This document shows positions 52,118-61,344 of a DNA stretch of 64,000 nt, one piece after another. Below the pieces are notes generated by a model. It saw only the letters and a program-made list of their open reading frames with translations, was not told the origin of the DNA and did no database searches. Source of the stretch: Methanosarcina flavescens (lineage in GTDB: Archaea; Halobacteriota; Methanosarcinia; Methanosarcinales; Methanosarcinaceae); the NCBI RefSeq assembly GCF_001304615.2, contig NZ_CP032683.1, positions 1,736,001-1,800,000 on the forward strand. Direction: 5' to 3'. The translations under genes were made by a program, and so were the position numbers. Position 1 is the first letter of the stretch. Each line of letters begins with the position of its first letter.

Positions 52118-53872
52118 ATGGCAGGAACTATTGCAATCAAGAATGGATGTGTCTTTGATCCCCTGAACGAAATAAAAGGAGAAATAATGGATGTTTTTAT
52201 CAAAGACGGAAAAGTTGTAAGAGAGCTCTCTACGGCCGAACTGAAAGACGCAAAGGTTATTGATGCCTCTGGTATGACGGTTATGCCCGGAGGAGTTGAT
52301 TCTCACTCTCACGTTGCAGGGGCAAAAGTTAACACCGGCAGGTCGATGCGTCCTGAAGACCATTATAAATCAAATCTCCAGAAGACATCACTCACCCATT
52401 CAGGTTCAGGTTACACGGTTCCCTCAGTATACAAACAGGGGTACGATTACGCAGCAATGGGCTATACAACAGTTTTTGAAGCTGCCGTTCCTCCTTTTGA
52501 AGCTCGCCACACCCATGAGGAGATGCGTGCAACTCCGCTCCTTGATATGGGGGGATACCTGGTACTAGGAAACAACTTCTTTTTGATGCGCTACTTCAGG
52601 GACGGAGACATGGAAAAGGCTGCTGCTTACGTAGCCTGGATGATGAAAACTCACAAAACCTATGGAATAAAGTGTGTCAATCCTGCAGGAGTAGAAAACT
52701 GGGGCTGGGGTAAAAATATAAGTTCTCTCGATGAAGCCAATATCCATTTCGAGATTACCCCGAGAGAAGTAATAAAAGGGCTTACTGAGGTAAATGAGCT
52801 TCTTGGAATGCCTATGCCTATCCATCTGCATGCAAATAATCTGGGACACCCTGGCTGCTATGCAATTACCAAGGATTCTCTGAAAATTCCTGATGGAGTA
52901 AAAACCACACAAAACATGGACGTGGAATGGGCTGAAACCAAACTTAACCCTGCAAGGGACCGTTCTGTATACCTCACTCATCTAATGTTCAACAGTTTTG
53001 CAGGCACCACCTGGGCAGACTGCGAGTCCGGAGTAAAAGATATTGCAGATTATGTAAACAACAAAGATCACGTAGTAATCGACAGTGGATGCACTCCTTT
53101 TGGGGAAGCAACCGTTATGACGGGTGACGGTCCTGCCATTCACGACCTTTACACGCTTACGGGAAACAAATGGTCTAATACTGATGTTGAGATGGAATGT
53201 GGTTCAGGTGTCCTGCCATTCACTTACCTCAAATCCAACCCTGTGCACAGCCTGCAGTGGGCAATGGGGCTTGAATGTCTCCTGCTTATCAACGACACCT
53301 GGAAAACAATCATGACTACGGACAGCCCCAATGGCGGGCCGTTTACAAAATACCCTGAAGTTATGACCTGGCTCATGTCCGAAGCTTTCAGGAAACAGAC
53401 TTTCAGTGAGTGCCATAAATGGGCAAATGACAGGAGTGAACTCGGAGGCGTAAACCGGGAACTTTCCCTCTATGATATTGCGATCCTTACCAGAGCCAAT
53501 CCTGCAAAGACCATTGGAATGGTGCACAGGAAAGGTTCTCTTGGAGTTGGTGCTGACGGAGACGTTACAGTTTATAACATAAATCCCCAGCAGCTTGATG
53601 CAAACAACTACGAAACTCTTCTAAAAGCCTTCAGGAAAGCAGAATACACTGTAAAAGATGGCGAAATAGTGGTTGTAAAAGGAGAGGTTGTGTCCCTGCC
53701 TGAAAAGCGGACTTACTATTCTGAAGTACATGTAGAAAACGAGCGGGAAAAGGAAATGCTAGCTGATGTAAAGAACTGGTTCAGGTATTATACTCTGGGC
53801 TTTGCTAATTACCCGACTCCAGAGAAATATCTGGAAAATCCAACTCCCATACAGGTTAACGGTGAGAGGTGA
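52118..53872 (+). CDS. fmdA: Formylmethanofuran dehydrogenase subunit A
   Basis: The amidohydrolase-like subunit that hydrolyses or forms formylmethanofuran with a binuclear zinc site; the formate travels to the FmdB site. The zinc motif is GGVDSHSHVAGAK, with further histidines in MPIHLHANNLGHPG and a conserved Asp in DSGCTPFGEA. The 584-residue length and ending match the family. It begins directly after the fmdF stop, with a GAGGTGG ribosome site in the fmdF end, so translation is coupled. Confidence 0.96.
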   Translation: MAGTIAIKNGCVFDPLNEIKGEIMDVFIKDGKVVRELSTAELKDAKVIDASGMTVMPGGVDSHSHVAGAKVNTGRSMRPEDHYKSNLQKTSLTHSGSGYTVPSVYKQGYDYAAMGYTTVFEAAVPPFEARHTHEEMRATPLLDMGGYLVLGNNFFLMRYFRDGDMEKAAAYVAWMMKTHKTYGIKCVNPAGVENWGWGKNISSLDEANIHFEITPREVIKGLTEVNELLGMPMPIHLHANNLGHPGCYAITKDSLKIPDGVKTTQNMDVEWAETKLNPARDRSVYLTHLMFNSFAGTTWADCESGVKDIADYVNNKDHVVIDSGCTPFGEATVMTGDGPAIHDLYTLTGNKWSNTDVEMECGSGVLPFTYLKSNPVHSLQWAMGLECLLLINDTWKTIMTTDSPNGGPFTKYPEVMTWLMSEAFRKQTFSECHKWANDRSELGGVNRELSLYDIAILTRANPAKTIGMVHRKGSLGVGADGDVTVYNINPQQLDANNYETLLKAFRKAEYTVKDGEIVVVKGEVVSLPEKRTYYSEVHVENEREKEMLADVKNWFRYYTLGFANYPTPEKYLENPTPIQVNGER

Positions 53873-53876
53873 GGTC

Positions 53877-54737
53877 ATGACAGAGGGAGTTCTTATTGAT
53901 AAAGGCAGGATCGAAAGTGCTGGGAAAACGGGAGAAGTAGTTCTTATTCCTATAAAAGAGATTGACATTAAACTGGAAGCTGATGTTATTACACCTGATT
54001 CCTTTGCAGGCAAAAATGCTGAGGAAATCGGAAACCTGCGCGTATGGCAGGGGCCCAAGACTTATCCTCTTTCTGAGTTTTTTGAAGTAATCGGCAGTGG
54101 TGGCATTTCCGCAGCTGAAACCCTGATCCGTATAAAAGGCGATGCAATGAGGGTCAAAAGAATCGGAGAAGGCATGAGTGCGGGAAAAATCGAAATTGAA
54201 GGGTCTGCAGGCATGCATGTAGGTACCGGGATGAAAGGGGGCGAGATCGTAGTTTACGGAGATGCTGATTCCTGGGCTGGCATGGAAATGACAGGCGGAC
54301 TTCTGCACATTAAAGGCAATGCCGGAGATCATGTGGGCTGCGCATACAGGGGCAAATGGCACGGCATGAAAGGCGGACGCATTGTTATTGAAGGCTCGGC
54401 ACGGCACCAGCTCGGAGGCGGCATGGACGGCGGCGAAATTCTGGTAGAAGGTGACGTTGAAGGCTTCTGCGGAATTCGCCAGAATGGAGGACTTATTGTT
54501 GTTAAGGGCAAGGCTCTTCGTGGAGTAGGCGCTGAAATGGCAGGTGGAACCATAGTTATCGGAGGCAAAATAGAGCGTTTCTCCCCTGGTTTCGAATATG
54601 TTTCCATGGAAAACAGTGTCAAGGTTGGTGAAGTCGAGTTAATAGGTGAATTCAAGAAGTTCACAGGGGATTATGCAATCAGCAAGCGGGCGAAGGGAGC
54701 TCTCTACGTGGCTGCAAACACAAACCCGGAACTCTGA
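53877..54737 (+). CDS. fmdC: Formylmethanofuran dehydrogenase subunit C
   Basis: A structural subunit of about 286 residues with the GXGXG repeats found in glutamate synthase: GEGMSAGKIEIEGSAGMHVGTGMKGGEIVVYGDADSWAGMEMTGG and four further turns, forming a right-handed beta helix. It joins subunits A, B and D. The start ATG at 53877 has GAGGTC directly before it and lies 4 bases after fmdA; a longer in-frame extension back to 53802 overlaps fmdA and is not real. Confidence 0.94.
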   Translation: MTEGVLIDKGRIESAGKTGEVVLIPIKEIDIKLEADVITPDSFAGKNAEEIGNLRVWQGPKTYPLSEFFEVIGSGGISAAETLIRIKGDAMRVKRIGEGMSAGKIEIEGSAGMHVGTGMKGGEIVVYGDADSWAGMEMTGGLLHIKGNAGDHVGCAYRGKWHGMKGGRIVIEGSARHQLGGGMDGGEILVEGDVEGFCGIRQNGGLIVVKGKALRGVGAEMAGGTIVIGGKIERFSPGFEYVSMENSVKVGEVELIGEFKKFTGDYAISKRAKGALYVAANTNPEL

Positions 54738-54747
54738 GGTGAGAGAT

Positions 54748-55137
54748 ATGGAAGTATTACTCATTACCGGAAGTACAATTGACGAGGGCAGGCTTGCCAA
54801 AGGTGGGGATAAATTCACGGATGACTACACTAAGGAATGTGCATGCTGCTGGATTTCCCCTGCTGATTTTGTATCACTCTGTTCCCCTGATAAAGTGAAA
54901 GTAACAAGTGGGAATGGAAAACATTCTGTTGTTGTTTATACCAGATGTACTGATTCAGTCCAGCCAGGACAGGTTTTCATGCCAAGGGCTATCTGGTCGA
55001 ATATTGTCATTGATCCCGATACCCTTTCTACAGGATCTCCACTCTATAAGGGCGCCCCAGTGACAATTGAGCCCAGTGAAGAAGAAGTTCTTAGTGCCGA
55101 AGATGTAGTGTTGAAAGTTTATATCGGAGGGCAGTAA
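54748..55137 (+). CDS. fmdD: Formylmethanofuran dehydrogenase subunit D
   Basis: A 129-residue subunit with the molybdopterin-dinucleotide-binding fold (C-terminal domain of molybdopterin oxidoreductases): EVLLITGSTIDEGRLAKGGDKFTDDYTKECACCWISPADF and VQPGQVFMPRAIWSNIVIDPDTLSTGSP. It completes the cofactor site with FmdB. The ATG at 54748 follows GAGGTGAGAG, and the gene overlaps nothing; fmdB begins 2 bases after its stop. Confidence 0.94.
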   Translation: MEVLLITGSTIDEGRLAKGGDKFTDDYTKECACCWISPADFVSLCSPDKVKVTSGNGKHSVVVYTRCTDSVQPGQVFMPRAIWSNIVIDPDTLSTGSPLYKGAPVTIEPSEEEVLSAEDVVLKVYIGGQ

Positions 55138-55139
55138 GT

Positions 55140-56441
55140 ATGATTTACAAAAACATAGTCTGTCCTGTCTGCGGGGCAGCCTGTGATGATATCCAGGTTG
55201 AATTCGGAGACGGAAAGATAGAAGCCAAAAATGCATGTAAAATGGGAAATGCCAAATTTCAGGAGGTTGTGAGTTCCCACAGGCTAAGGCAGCCCCTTAT
55301 GAAAACTGAGGGAAAATTGTCGCCTGCCGCCTGGGATAAAGCTCTTGAAAAAGCTGCCGACATTCTTGTTTCGGCAAAGCGACCCCTGCTTTTCATGGGG
55401 AGCGAAACCTCATGCGGAGCCCATGAAATCGGGCTCAAGATAGGGGAATACCTTGGTGCTATTGTTGACTCCAATGCTACAATCTGCCACGGACCAACCG
55501 CTATGGGAATCCAGGAATCAGGAAAAGTCGGTGCAACTGAAGGTCAGAAGAAAAACAGGGGGGATCTAATAGTTTATTGGGGAACCAATCCTCTTGAATC
55601 CATGCCAAGGCAGATGTCAAGATACGCAGTTTTCCCGCGTGGTTACTGGACAAAACGCGGGCGTTTCGACAGGACTGTTATCACTGTGGATCCAAGAAGA
55701 ACTCCAACTGCTGTAGCTTCCGACCTGCATGTCCAGCTTAAACCCAATTCGGATTACGAACTTATCAGTGCACTTCTTACTCTGCTGCACGGGAAAACTC
55801 CTCACCCTTCAGTGGAAGAGATAACAGGAGTCCCAATCTGTGTCATGGAAGAAATGCTGGATATGATGAAGAACTGCAACTTCGGGGCAATATCAGTAGG
55901 TCTTGGTCTTTCCTCCTCTATTGGAAAGCATAGAAACGCTGAAATTGCCATGAATCTCGTAAAGGAGCTGAACAACTACGCAAAGTTCACTCTTGGAGCT
56001 CTTCGCGGCCACTGTAACGTGGCAGGCTTCAACCAGGTTGCTTCCTACATGTACGGTTACCCCTTCGGGCTTGACTTCACACGCGGATACCCACGTTACA
56101 ACCCCGGGGAATTTACAACCGTGGACTTGCTGCGGGAAAAAGATGTGGATGCAGCTCTTGTGATGTGCGCTGATCTTGTCTGCCACATCCCTGCAGATTG
56201 CGCTTCTTACCTCGCCAAAATTCCAATGGTCTGCCTGGATATTGCTCCCTGCCCGACCACGGCTGCTTCGGATGTCGTGCTTCCTGGGGTCATTGATGCC
56301 ATGGAATGTGATGGGACTTTCTACAGGCTAGATGATGTGGCTGTGCACTTTGAACCTTTTACGAGTTCGCCTTTTGAGTTCACAAAGAGCAATGAGGATA
56401 CTTTGAAACAGCTCTTTGAGAAGATAAAAGCAAGGAAGTAA
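55140..56441 (+). CDS. fmdB: Formylmethanofuran dehydrogenase subunit B (molybdopterin subunit)
   Basis: The catalytic subunit with bis-molybdopterin guanine dinucleotide and one [4Fe-4S] cluster, about 433 residues. N-terminal cluster cysteines are CPVCGAACDD and Cys in KNACKMGN. The metal ligand is most likely the Cys of NATICHGPTAMG, so this is not a selenocysteine form. The rest of the protein has GTNPLESMPRQMSRYAVFPRG and NVAGFNQVASYMYGYPFG. Whether the metal is Mo or W is decided by the operon type and neighbours; the adjacent Mod transporter and operator favour Mo. It is the last gene of fmdEFACDB, followed by a terminator. Confidence 0.95.
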   Translation: MIYKNIVCPVCGAACDDIQVEFGDGKIEAKNACKMGNAKFQEVVSSHRLRQPLMKTEGKLSPAAWDKALEKAADILVSAKRPLLFMGSETSCGAHEIGLKIGEYLGAIVDSNATICHGPTAMGIQESGKVGATEGQKKNRGDLIVYWGTNPLESMPRQMSRYAVFPRGYWTKRGRFDRTVITVDPRRTPTAVASDLHVQLKPNSDYELISALLTLLHGKTPHPSVEEITGVPICVMEEMLDMMKNCNFGAISVGLGLSSSIGKHRNAEIAMNLVKELNNYAKFTLGALRGHCNVAGFNQVASYMYGYPFGLDFTRGYPRYNPGEFTTVDLLREKDVDAALVMCADLVCHIPADCASYLAKIPMVCLDIAPCPTTAASDVVLPGVIDAMECDGTFYRLDDVAVHFEPFTSSPFEFTKSNEDTLKQLFEKIKARK

Positions 56442-56507
56442 AAGTTGCAGTTCTCTTTCTGCACCGAAAGAAAAAATACTGAAAAAAGTGATTTCTTTAT
56501 TTAAAAT

Positions 56508-56544
56508 GGAATGTATGACATCTCTTACATTCCAAATCTTTTTT
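56508..56544 (+). terminator. Terminator of the fmd operon
   Basis: GGAATGTA (56508-56515) pairs with TACATTCC (56526-56533), followed by AAATC and a run of T's. It is 66 bases beyond the fmdB stop. Confidence 0.7.
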
Positions 56545-56588
56545 ACAATTCCCGGCTTTTCTTAAAGTTACTTCTTACAACATTTATG

Positions 56589-57503
56589 TCATTTTATAAC
56601 ATTTATGTCATTTTTTCTGAACGCAACCTTTTCCCCACAGTACTGGTGCAGTTTTTTCGTACCTCCAGCTTCACTTACCACCGTAAGCATTGTTAAGGGA
56701 TCAAAGATTCTGGTACCCATTATTGCAGTAATCTCTCTCTCGAAAAACGGGGTAGGGTAAAGAGGGGCGCTTGGACCGAGCAGGATTACTTCCCTTGCTG
56801 CCCCCCGGAGGGAGAGGAGTTCGTCAAAAGTCCTGTTGGCTAGAGTACTTGCACTGAGGATGATTATATCTGACACAGGGAAGATTTCTCTGGCTTTTCC
56901 CGAGGGCAGGGTTCTGGTTTGAGGAGCTTCGATTTCACGCTTTTCAAGGACTGTGAGTTTATTGGTTACTTTCAGGATTTTGGGGATAAGAGGTCCAAAA
57001 TAACCTACCATTGCAACTCGATCTTCAGGTTTTATAAGGTCAAGGGCATCCAGGTTTGAGATGGGAAAGTTCTCAGGTTTAAGATCCCATAGCATGTGGG
57101 AAAGCGCATTTGCAGTTGCAATCCCGATTGCAGCTTCAAGAGGGTTTTCTGACAGGGCAAATTCAAGCAGTTTATCAGCGGTTTTACCTTTCAGAAAGCC
57201 CGCAAAACCAAGGGCAGGGCAGCAGGAAAACTCGTAAAGAGGAGTGCAGACGACGCCTCCGTAACCGTTTGAGAGCAGGACTCCGGTATATGCGAGCCCT
57301 ATTCTGATATCCTTTACTTCGATTTTCTCAAGGGCAGAACCCAGATCATTTTTCAGAGCATTTACAAGGGCTGGCAGGATTTCAGTTTCTTCTTTTCCCT
57401 CTCTTTTAATTCCATTTTTTACATTTTTTCCTTCTCTTTTTGGAGGTTTTGCCCCACCAAGGTGCTCTGTTTCCGACATCGTTTCACCTATCATTTTTTT
57501 CAT
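56589..57503 (-). CDS. DUF364 (heavy-metal chelation) protein in the mod operon
   Basis: A 304-residue protein with a DUF4213-like N-terminal part and a C-terminal DUF364 Rossmann-like domain (MVGYFGPLIPKIL, ILSASTLANRTFDELLSLRGAAREVILLGPSAPLYPTPFF). DUF364 proteins are proposed to bind metals or metal chelates and are often next to molybdate genes in archaea. It overlaps modD by 4 bases, so it is the last gene of the operon. An AGGTGA precedes the ATG at 57479, so the shorter start is possible. The basic N-terminal stretch (KPPKREGKNVKNGIKREGKEE) is unusual. A role in molybdate or molybdopterin handling is inferred from position. Confidence 0.8.
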   Translation of the reverse strand: MKKMIGETMSETEHLGGAKPPKREGKNVKNGIKREGKEETEILPALVNALKNDLGSALEKIEVKDIRIGLAYTGVLLSNGYGGVVCTPLYEFSCCPALGFAGFLKGKTADKLLEFALSENPLEAAIGIATANALSHMLWDLKPENFPISNLDALDLIKPEDRVAMVGYFGPLIPKILKVTNKLTVLEKREIEAPQTRTLPSGKAREIFPVSDIIILSASTLANRTFDELLSLRGAAREVILLGPSAPLYPTPFFEREITAIMGTRIFDPLTMLTVVSEAGGTKKLHQYCGEKVAFRKNDINVIK

Positions 57504-58294
57504 CGGACCCTTTCGATCTTAGTTGTAAAATCAAGAGGATTTGCATAATAGGGAGCGCTTATAACAATAATATCGACAAAAGGAGCATATTCAGGGATAC
57601 TCTCCGCTTCAATTCCACCCACTGCAAGCTCAAGTTTAGGATTGAGTTTCTTAAGTTTGGGTCCCAGTTCCTGCAGTTCCTCCGGGGAAAGGTGGTCAAG
57701 GAGCATTATATCTGCCATCTCGGCATATTTGAACGCTTCTTCCCTGGTTCTGGGCTCGATTTCGATCTTTTTAAGGGCTCTGAGTTTACCCAGCTCTCCG
57801 GCGACTTCCAGGTGATTCTGGCTGATCTGGATGGAATCGCTGAGGGAGTTTCGGTGAATATCTCCTCCACCTGCCCGGACAGCTTTAAGCTCGAATATCC
57901 GGGATCCGGGATGAGTTTTCCGGCTTGTTGCAAGGACAAGGTCAGGGTTTGCCTTTCGTCCTGCGCTCACGAAAGAAGCGGTTTTTGTGGCAATAGCACA
58001 CATCAGGGAAAGAAAGGTCTGGGAAACCCTCCAGAATTTGAACAAAAGTTTGAGATCTCCTTCAGCTTCGAAAATTATATCTCCTGCTTTGAAGTTGTCG
58101 CCATCCTTGAGGTAAAGCAGGCACCTCAAGCCTTTTCTTTCAAAATAATCAGCAAGATCACCGGCGCAAGCACAGATTCCATTTTCTCTCGTAATAATCT
58201 TTATTTTCCCAATACCATATAATCTTAGCAGTTCCACACTCTCGTCCTGATAAGGGCAGTCCTCGTAAAAATAGAACTCAAAAAGGTCTATCAT
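57500..58294 (-). CDS. modD: ModD (quinolinate phosphoribosyltransferase-like)
   Basis: A 264-residue relative of nicotinate-nucleotide pyrophosphorylase (NadC) of the ModD type, which occurs in molybdate transport operons; its chemistry is unknown. Typical parts are YEDCPYQDESVELLRLYGI, CICAxxx-like VAAE region replaced by GICACAGDLADYFER, ATSRKTHPGSRIFELKAVRAGGGDIHRNSLSDSIQI and the C-terminal AVGGIEAESIPEYAPFVDIIVIS. It lies 67 bases after modC and overlaps the DUF364 gene. It should not be taken as NadC, given the operon. Confidence 0.85.
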   Translation of the reverse strand: MIDLFEFYFYEDCPYQDESVELLRLYGIGKIKIITRENGICACAGDLADYFERKGLRCLLYLKDGDNFKAGDIIFEAEGDLKLLFKFWRVSQTFLSLMCAIATKTASFVSAGRKANPDLVLATSRKTHPGSRIFELKAVRAGGGDIHRNSLSDSIQISQNHLEVAGELGKLRALKKIEIEPRTREEAFKYAEMADIMLLDHLSPEELQELGPKLKKLNPKLELAVGGIEAESIPEYAPFVDIIVISAPYYANPLDFTTKIERVR

Positions 58295-58361
58295 GATTTA
58301 CCTCATAGATTTTTTGTTTTTACTTTTCTATTTCCTTCCTGCTGGTTTTCCTGTGAATCAT

Positions 58362-59450
58362 TTACTTCCAATCAGTCCGTATCCCTGTCCTGCTAATTAT
58401 TCTGGCATTTGAGGCTTTGAATATGGCATAGATTTCTCTACCTGGTTCTAGATCAAGGATTTCGCATGATGTTGGTGTAATTACTACTTTGATTTCAGTA
58501 CTCCCTATTACTACTTCTACCACAACAAGATGCTCTTTTTTGAGAATTCCTGAAACTTTTCCTCTTAAAGTGTTCCGGGCTGAACTCTCCACCGCTGTCC
58601 GGGCAAGAATAATTTCTTCCGGACGGACAGAGACTGTAACCTTCTCCCCGGGCTCAGCCAGGTCTGCAGAGTAGACCTCCAGACCTTCGACTTCGAGTAC
58701 TGTGAGTTTTCCTCTTCGAGACTTTACCTCTCCTTTTATCACATTTGTGCCAAGGAATTCTGCAACAAAGTCAGGAGACGGTCTCCTAAATACAGTATCA
58801 GGGTCTCCTTCCTGCATCACCTCACCTTTTCTAATTACTATTACTCTGTTTGCCAGCATCCATATATCTTCAAAGTCATGAGTAACATGCAGTACAGTGG
58901 TGCGGTATTCGTGAATTGCTTTTTTCAGCAGACCCCGAAGTTTCTCCCGGGTTCTGGTATCGAGAGCGCTGAAAGGTTCATCAAGCAGGAGCAGTTTTGG
59001 TCTGACCACAAGGCTTCTTGCAAGGGCTACTCTCTGCTTCTCACCGCCACTCAAGGTTGCTGGTTTTCTGTGCAGAAGTCCACCAATTCCCAGGATTTCT
59101 GTTATTTGCCTGATTTCAGCCTCAACCTGTTTTTCGTTCCTGAGCTTCTTCCTCAGAGCATATGCTATGTTCTCGAAAACGTTCATATGTGGAAAAAGCA
59201 TGTGATCCTGATACACTATGCTAATTTGCCTCTTATCAGGAGAAAAGGCAGTTATCTCTCCTCCCTCAAGCAAAATCTTGCCTTTTTCAGGTGCGTAAAA
59301 CCCTATTATGGTCTCAAGCAGGAGGGTTTTGCCACTGCCGGAAGGGCCTATAAGCGCAACATAATCCCCTTTCTCAGCCCTGAAGTCTACATTATTGAGC
59401 TCGAAGCCTCCGACATCAAGGCAAAGGTCCCTAATTTCGAGAAAACTCAC
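58362..59450 (-). CDS. modC: Molybdate/tungstate ABC transporter ATPase
   Basis: ATPase of a molybdate- or tungstate-type importer. Walker A is LIGPSGSGKTLLLE, the signature is TLSGGEKQRVALARSL, Walker B is PKLLLLDEPFSALD, and the switch is HVTHDFED. After the ATPase domain (about 230 residues) comes a TOBE-type anion-binding domain (NTLRGKVSGILKKEHLVVVEVVIGSTEIKVVITPTSCEILDLEPG). The length of 362 residues is normal. It overlaps modB by 4 bases (ATGA). Mo versus W preference cannot be read from the sequence. Confidence 0.9.
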   Translation of the reverse strand: MSFLEIRDLCLDVGGFELNNVDFRAEKGDYVALIGPSGSGKTLLLETIIGFYAPEKGKILLEGGEITAFSPDKRQISIVYQDHMLFPHMNVFENIAYALRKKLRNEKQVEAEIRQITEILGIGGLLHRKPATLSGGEKQRVALARSLVVRPKLLLLDEPFSALDTRTREKLRGLLKKAIHEYRTTVLHVTHDFEDIWMLANRVIVIRKGEVMQEGDPDTVFRRPSPDFVAEFLGTNVIKGEVKSRRGKLTVLEVEGLEVYSADLAEPGEKVTVSVRPEEIILARTAVESSARNTLRGKVSGILKKEHLVVVEVVIGSTEIKVVITPTSCEILDLEPGREIYAIFKASNARIISRTGIRTDWK

Positions 59451-60253
59451 AGCTTTCCTCCTTCAAGCCTCTCAAAGCTTAGAATTGCAAGAAAAGCAAT
59501 TATCATTAGTAAAATTCCGCTTGTAATCGCCATTTCAAGGTTTCCATAGGAAATATTCAGGTAAAGGGTTACTGGCAGGACTTCGGTATACATGTACGAC
59601 CCTCCCGCAAGGACAAGCACGGCTCCAAACGACCCTATGCAGCGAGCAAAGGTGATAATTGCAGAGGCAAAAAGTCCACTTCGTGCCATGGGAAGGGTAA
59701 TTTTTCTGAAGGTCTCGAACTCTCCATATCCGAAACTCCTTGAGACCTGCTCATACCTTGGGCTAATACCTTCAAATGTAGAGTAAACAATTTTGACTGC
59801 ATAAGGAAAGGCGATAAAGAACTGTGCAACTATTATTCCTAACCTGCTAAAGGTCACATTAATTCCGAGAGTTTCAAGAGCAGGACCGAGAAAATTCTGT
59901 CCAAAGAGGAGAAGAAGAGCCAGACCCATCACCAGTTCCGGAAATGCCATTGGAAGCCCGAGAACTGTTTTTATCAGGGTTTTCCCGGGAAAGGTGAAGC
60001 GTGAGAGAGCGTAAGCTGTAGGCACGGAACAGCACATGACCAGAAGAGTTGAAAATGAGGCTGTCAGCATAGAGAGTTTCACGGAGTAAATTATCTCTTC
60101 CGAAAGCAGAGATGAGAGAAACTCTGAGGGTTTAAGGGCAAAAAACATAGTTCCAACAGTTGAGAATAATAATATTGCAAAGAAACAGGCAATCCCCACT
60201 GTTGCACTCTTGAATAAGGAGCGATTTACGGAGTGACTCTTTACAAAGCGCAT
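59447..60253 (-). CDS. modB: Molybdate/tungstate ABC transporter permease
   Basis: Membrane permease of 268 residues with about five or six helices and the EAA-type loop SRSFGYGEFETFRKITLPMARSGLFASAI that contacts ModC. FYPF-like PMAFPELVMGLALLLLFG and GSFGAVLVLAGGSYMYTEVLPVTLYL are typical of ModB/WtpB. Its start at 60253 overlaps the end of modA by 13 bases, and its end overlaps modC by 4 bases; the whole set is therefore one tightly packed operon. Confidence 0.9.
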   Translation of the reverse strand: MRFVKSHSVNRSLFKSATVGIACFFAILLFSTVGTMFFALKPSEFLSSLLSEEIIYSVKLSMLTASFSTLLVMCCSVPTAYALSRFTFPGKTLIKTVLGLPMAFPELVMGLALLLLFGQNFLGPALETLGINVTFSRLGIIVAQFFIAFPYAVKIVYSTFEGISPRYEQVSRSFGYGEFETFRKITLPMARSGLFASAIITFARCIGSFGAVLVLAGGSYMYTEVLPVTLYLNISYGNLEMAITSGILLMIIAFLAILSFERLEGGKL

Positions 60254-61089
60254 GGTTCAAAGCCCCATTTTTCCCAAGTCTCTGTCGCTTCCTCTCCTGA
60301 AATATAAGCGTTGAAAGCCTCTGCAAGTTCAGGGTCCTCAGTATACACAGAAACTGCTGTGGGTATGGTTTTGATCTCGTTTTTCTCTTCAGGGATCGGG
60401 ATCAATTGGATTTTTCCATTGGCTTCTCCCCAGTTTGCCATATCTTCCCAGATAATTGTTGCATCTACCTCTCCGGAAACAACATAGATAAGAAGCTGGT
60501 TTACCGTTGCAGTCCAGACGATTGTATTATTCTTGATTTCAGGAAGGATACCTGCCTGTGAACAGATTATTTCCGAAACTTTGCCTATTGCAGGTCCTTT
60601 CGGGTCTCCGAGAGCAAGCTTTGTACCGGGTTTTGCCAGGTCTTTAATTCCGGTCACGTTTGCAGGGTTTCCTTTAGGAACCGCAATCGCAGGGACGTGA
60701 AAGGTCACGTTTTTTACGCTCTCATTGAAAACATAGTGTCTGTTCATGGCCTGCTCGGTGTAATAGTAGTCGCCGGGGATGAAAATATCGCATTCCTTTG
60801 AAGCCAGAGTTCCAAATATTTCGGCACTTCCTCCGTAACGGACCTGAACTTTTGCTCCGGTCTCATTTTCGAAATTTCCAATTAATTCATTCATTGGCTT
60901 TATCAGCCCTGCTCCGGCGCAAACAGTGATTTGTCTTCCCTCAAAAGCATTCTTGCTTTCTCCAGAAACGGATACTGAAGGTTCTTTCTCAATGCATCCC
61001 GAGATGGGCAACATTGAAATCATAATCAGCAATAGGAGAAACATACATAGACCTTTCGAACACGTTTTTTTCTTGCAGGCTTTTTTCAT
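60241..61089 (-). CDS. modA: Molybdate/tungstate-binding lipoprotein
   Basis: Substrate-binding protein of about 282 residues. It starts with a Lys/Cys-rich tract (KKACKKKTCSKGLC) and a membrane helix that ends in the lipobox PISGC, so it is a membrane-anchored lipoprotein. The ModA/WtpA fold is seen in ITVCAGAGLIKPMNELIGNFENETGAKVQVRYGGSAEIF and ATIIWEDMANWGEANGKIQLIPIPEE. Methanosarcina-type proteins of this group bind molybdate or tungstate. I use the ATG at 61089; an in-frame extension to 61170 would cross the operator. It is the first gene of modABCD-DUF364. Confidence 0.9.
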   Translation of the reverse strand: MKKACKKKTCSKGLCMFLLLLIMISMLPISGCIEKEPSVSVSGESKNAFEGRQITVCAGAGLIKPMNELIGNFENETGAKVQVRYGGSAEIFGTLASKECDIFIPGDYYYTEQAMNRHYVFNESVKNVTFHVPAIAVPKGNPANVTGIKDLAKPGTKLALGDPKGPAIGKVSEIICSQAGILPEIKNNTIVWTATVNQLLIYVVSGEVDATIIWEDMANWGEANGKIQLIPIPEEKNEIKTIPTAVSVYTEDPELAEAFNAYISGEEATETWEKWGFEPCAL

Positions 61090-61119
61090 ACAGACACCTT
61101 TTTCAGTATGGAGTTTAAC

Positions 61120-61160
61120 TGTTATGTTTGAACATACATAACGGTTAATAAAGGTTTTTC
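61120..61160 (-). promoter_or_regulatory. modA promoter with operator shared with fmdE
   Basis: TGTTATGT, 8 bases (TTGAACAT) and ACATAACG at 61120-61143 form a 7-bp inverted repeat with the same spacing and 7 of 8 spacer bases as the proximal fmdE site. The minus-strand TATA-like CCTTTATTAACC lies just upstream near 61145-61156. The site covers the expected transcription start, as at fmdE. Confidence 0.65.
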
Positions 61161-61344
61161 TACAAACCAAGAATTTAACAATATTATAGAACAGTCTTAT
61201 GCCTTCACAGGGCCGTTTTAGAAATCTCTCCAGCGTCCCTGTTATTGGGCAGCACTTGTTAGAGAATAAACGCCAGGGCTCACTTTGATTATGATTTTTT
61301 TCGAAAAAATTAGTATTTGATTAAAGTTATTAAAAATATTCATA

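Noticed and set aside
57500-58294. Annotation as NadC (quinolinate phosphoribosyltransferase)
   Set aside because: Position inside the molybdate transporter operon and the divergent N-terminal part fit ModD better.
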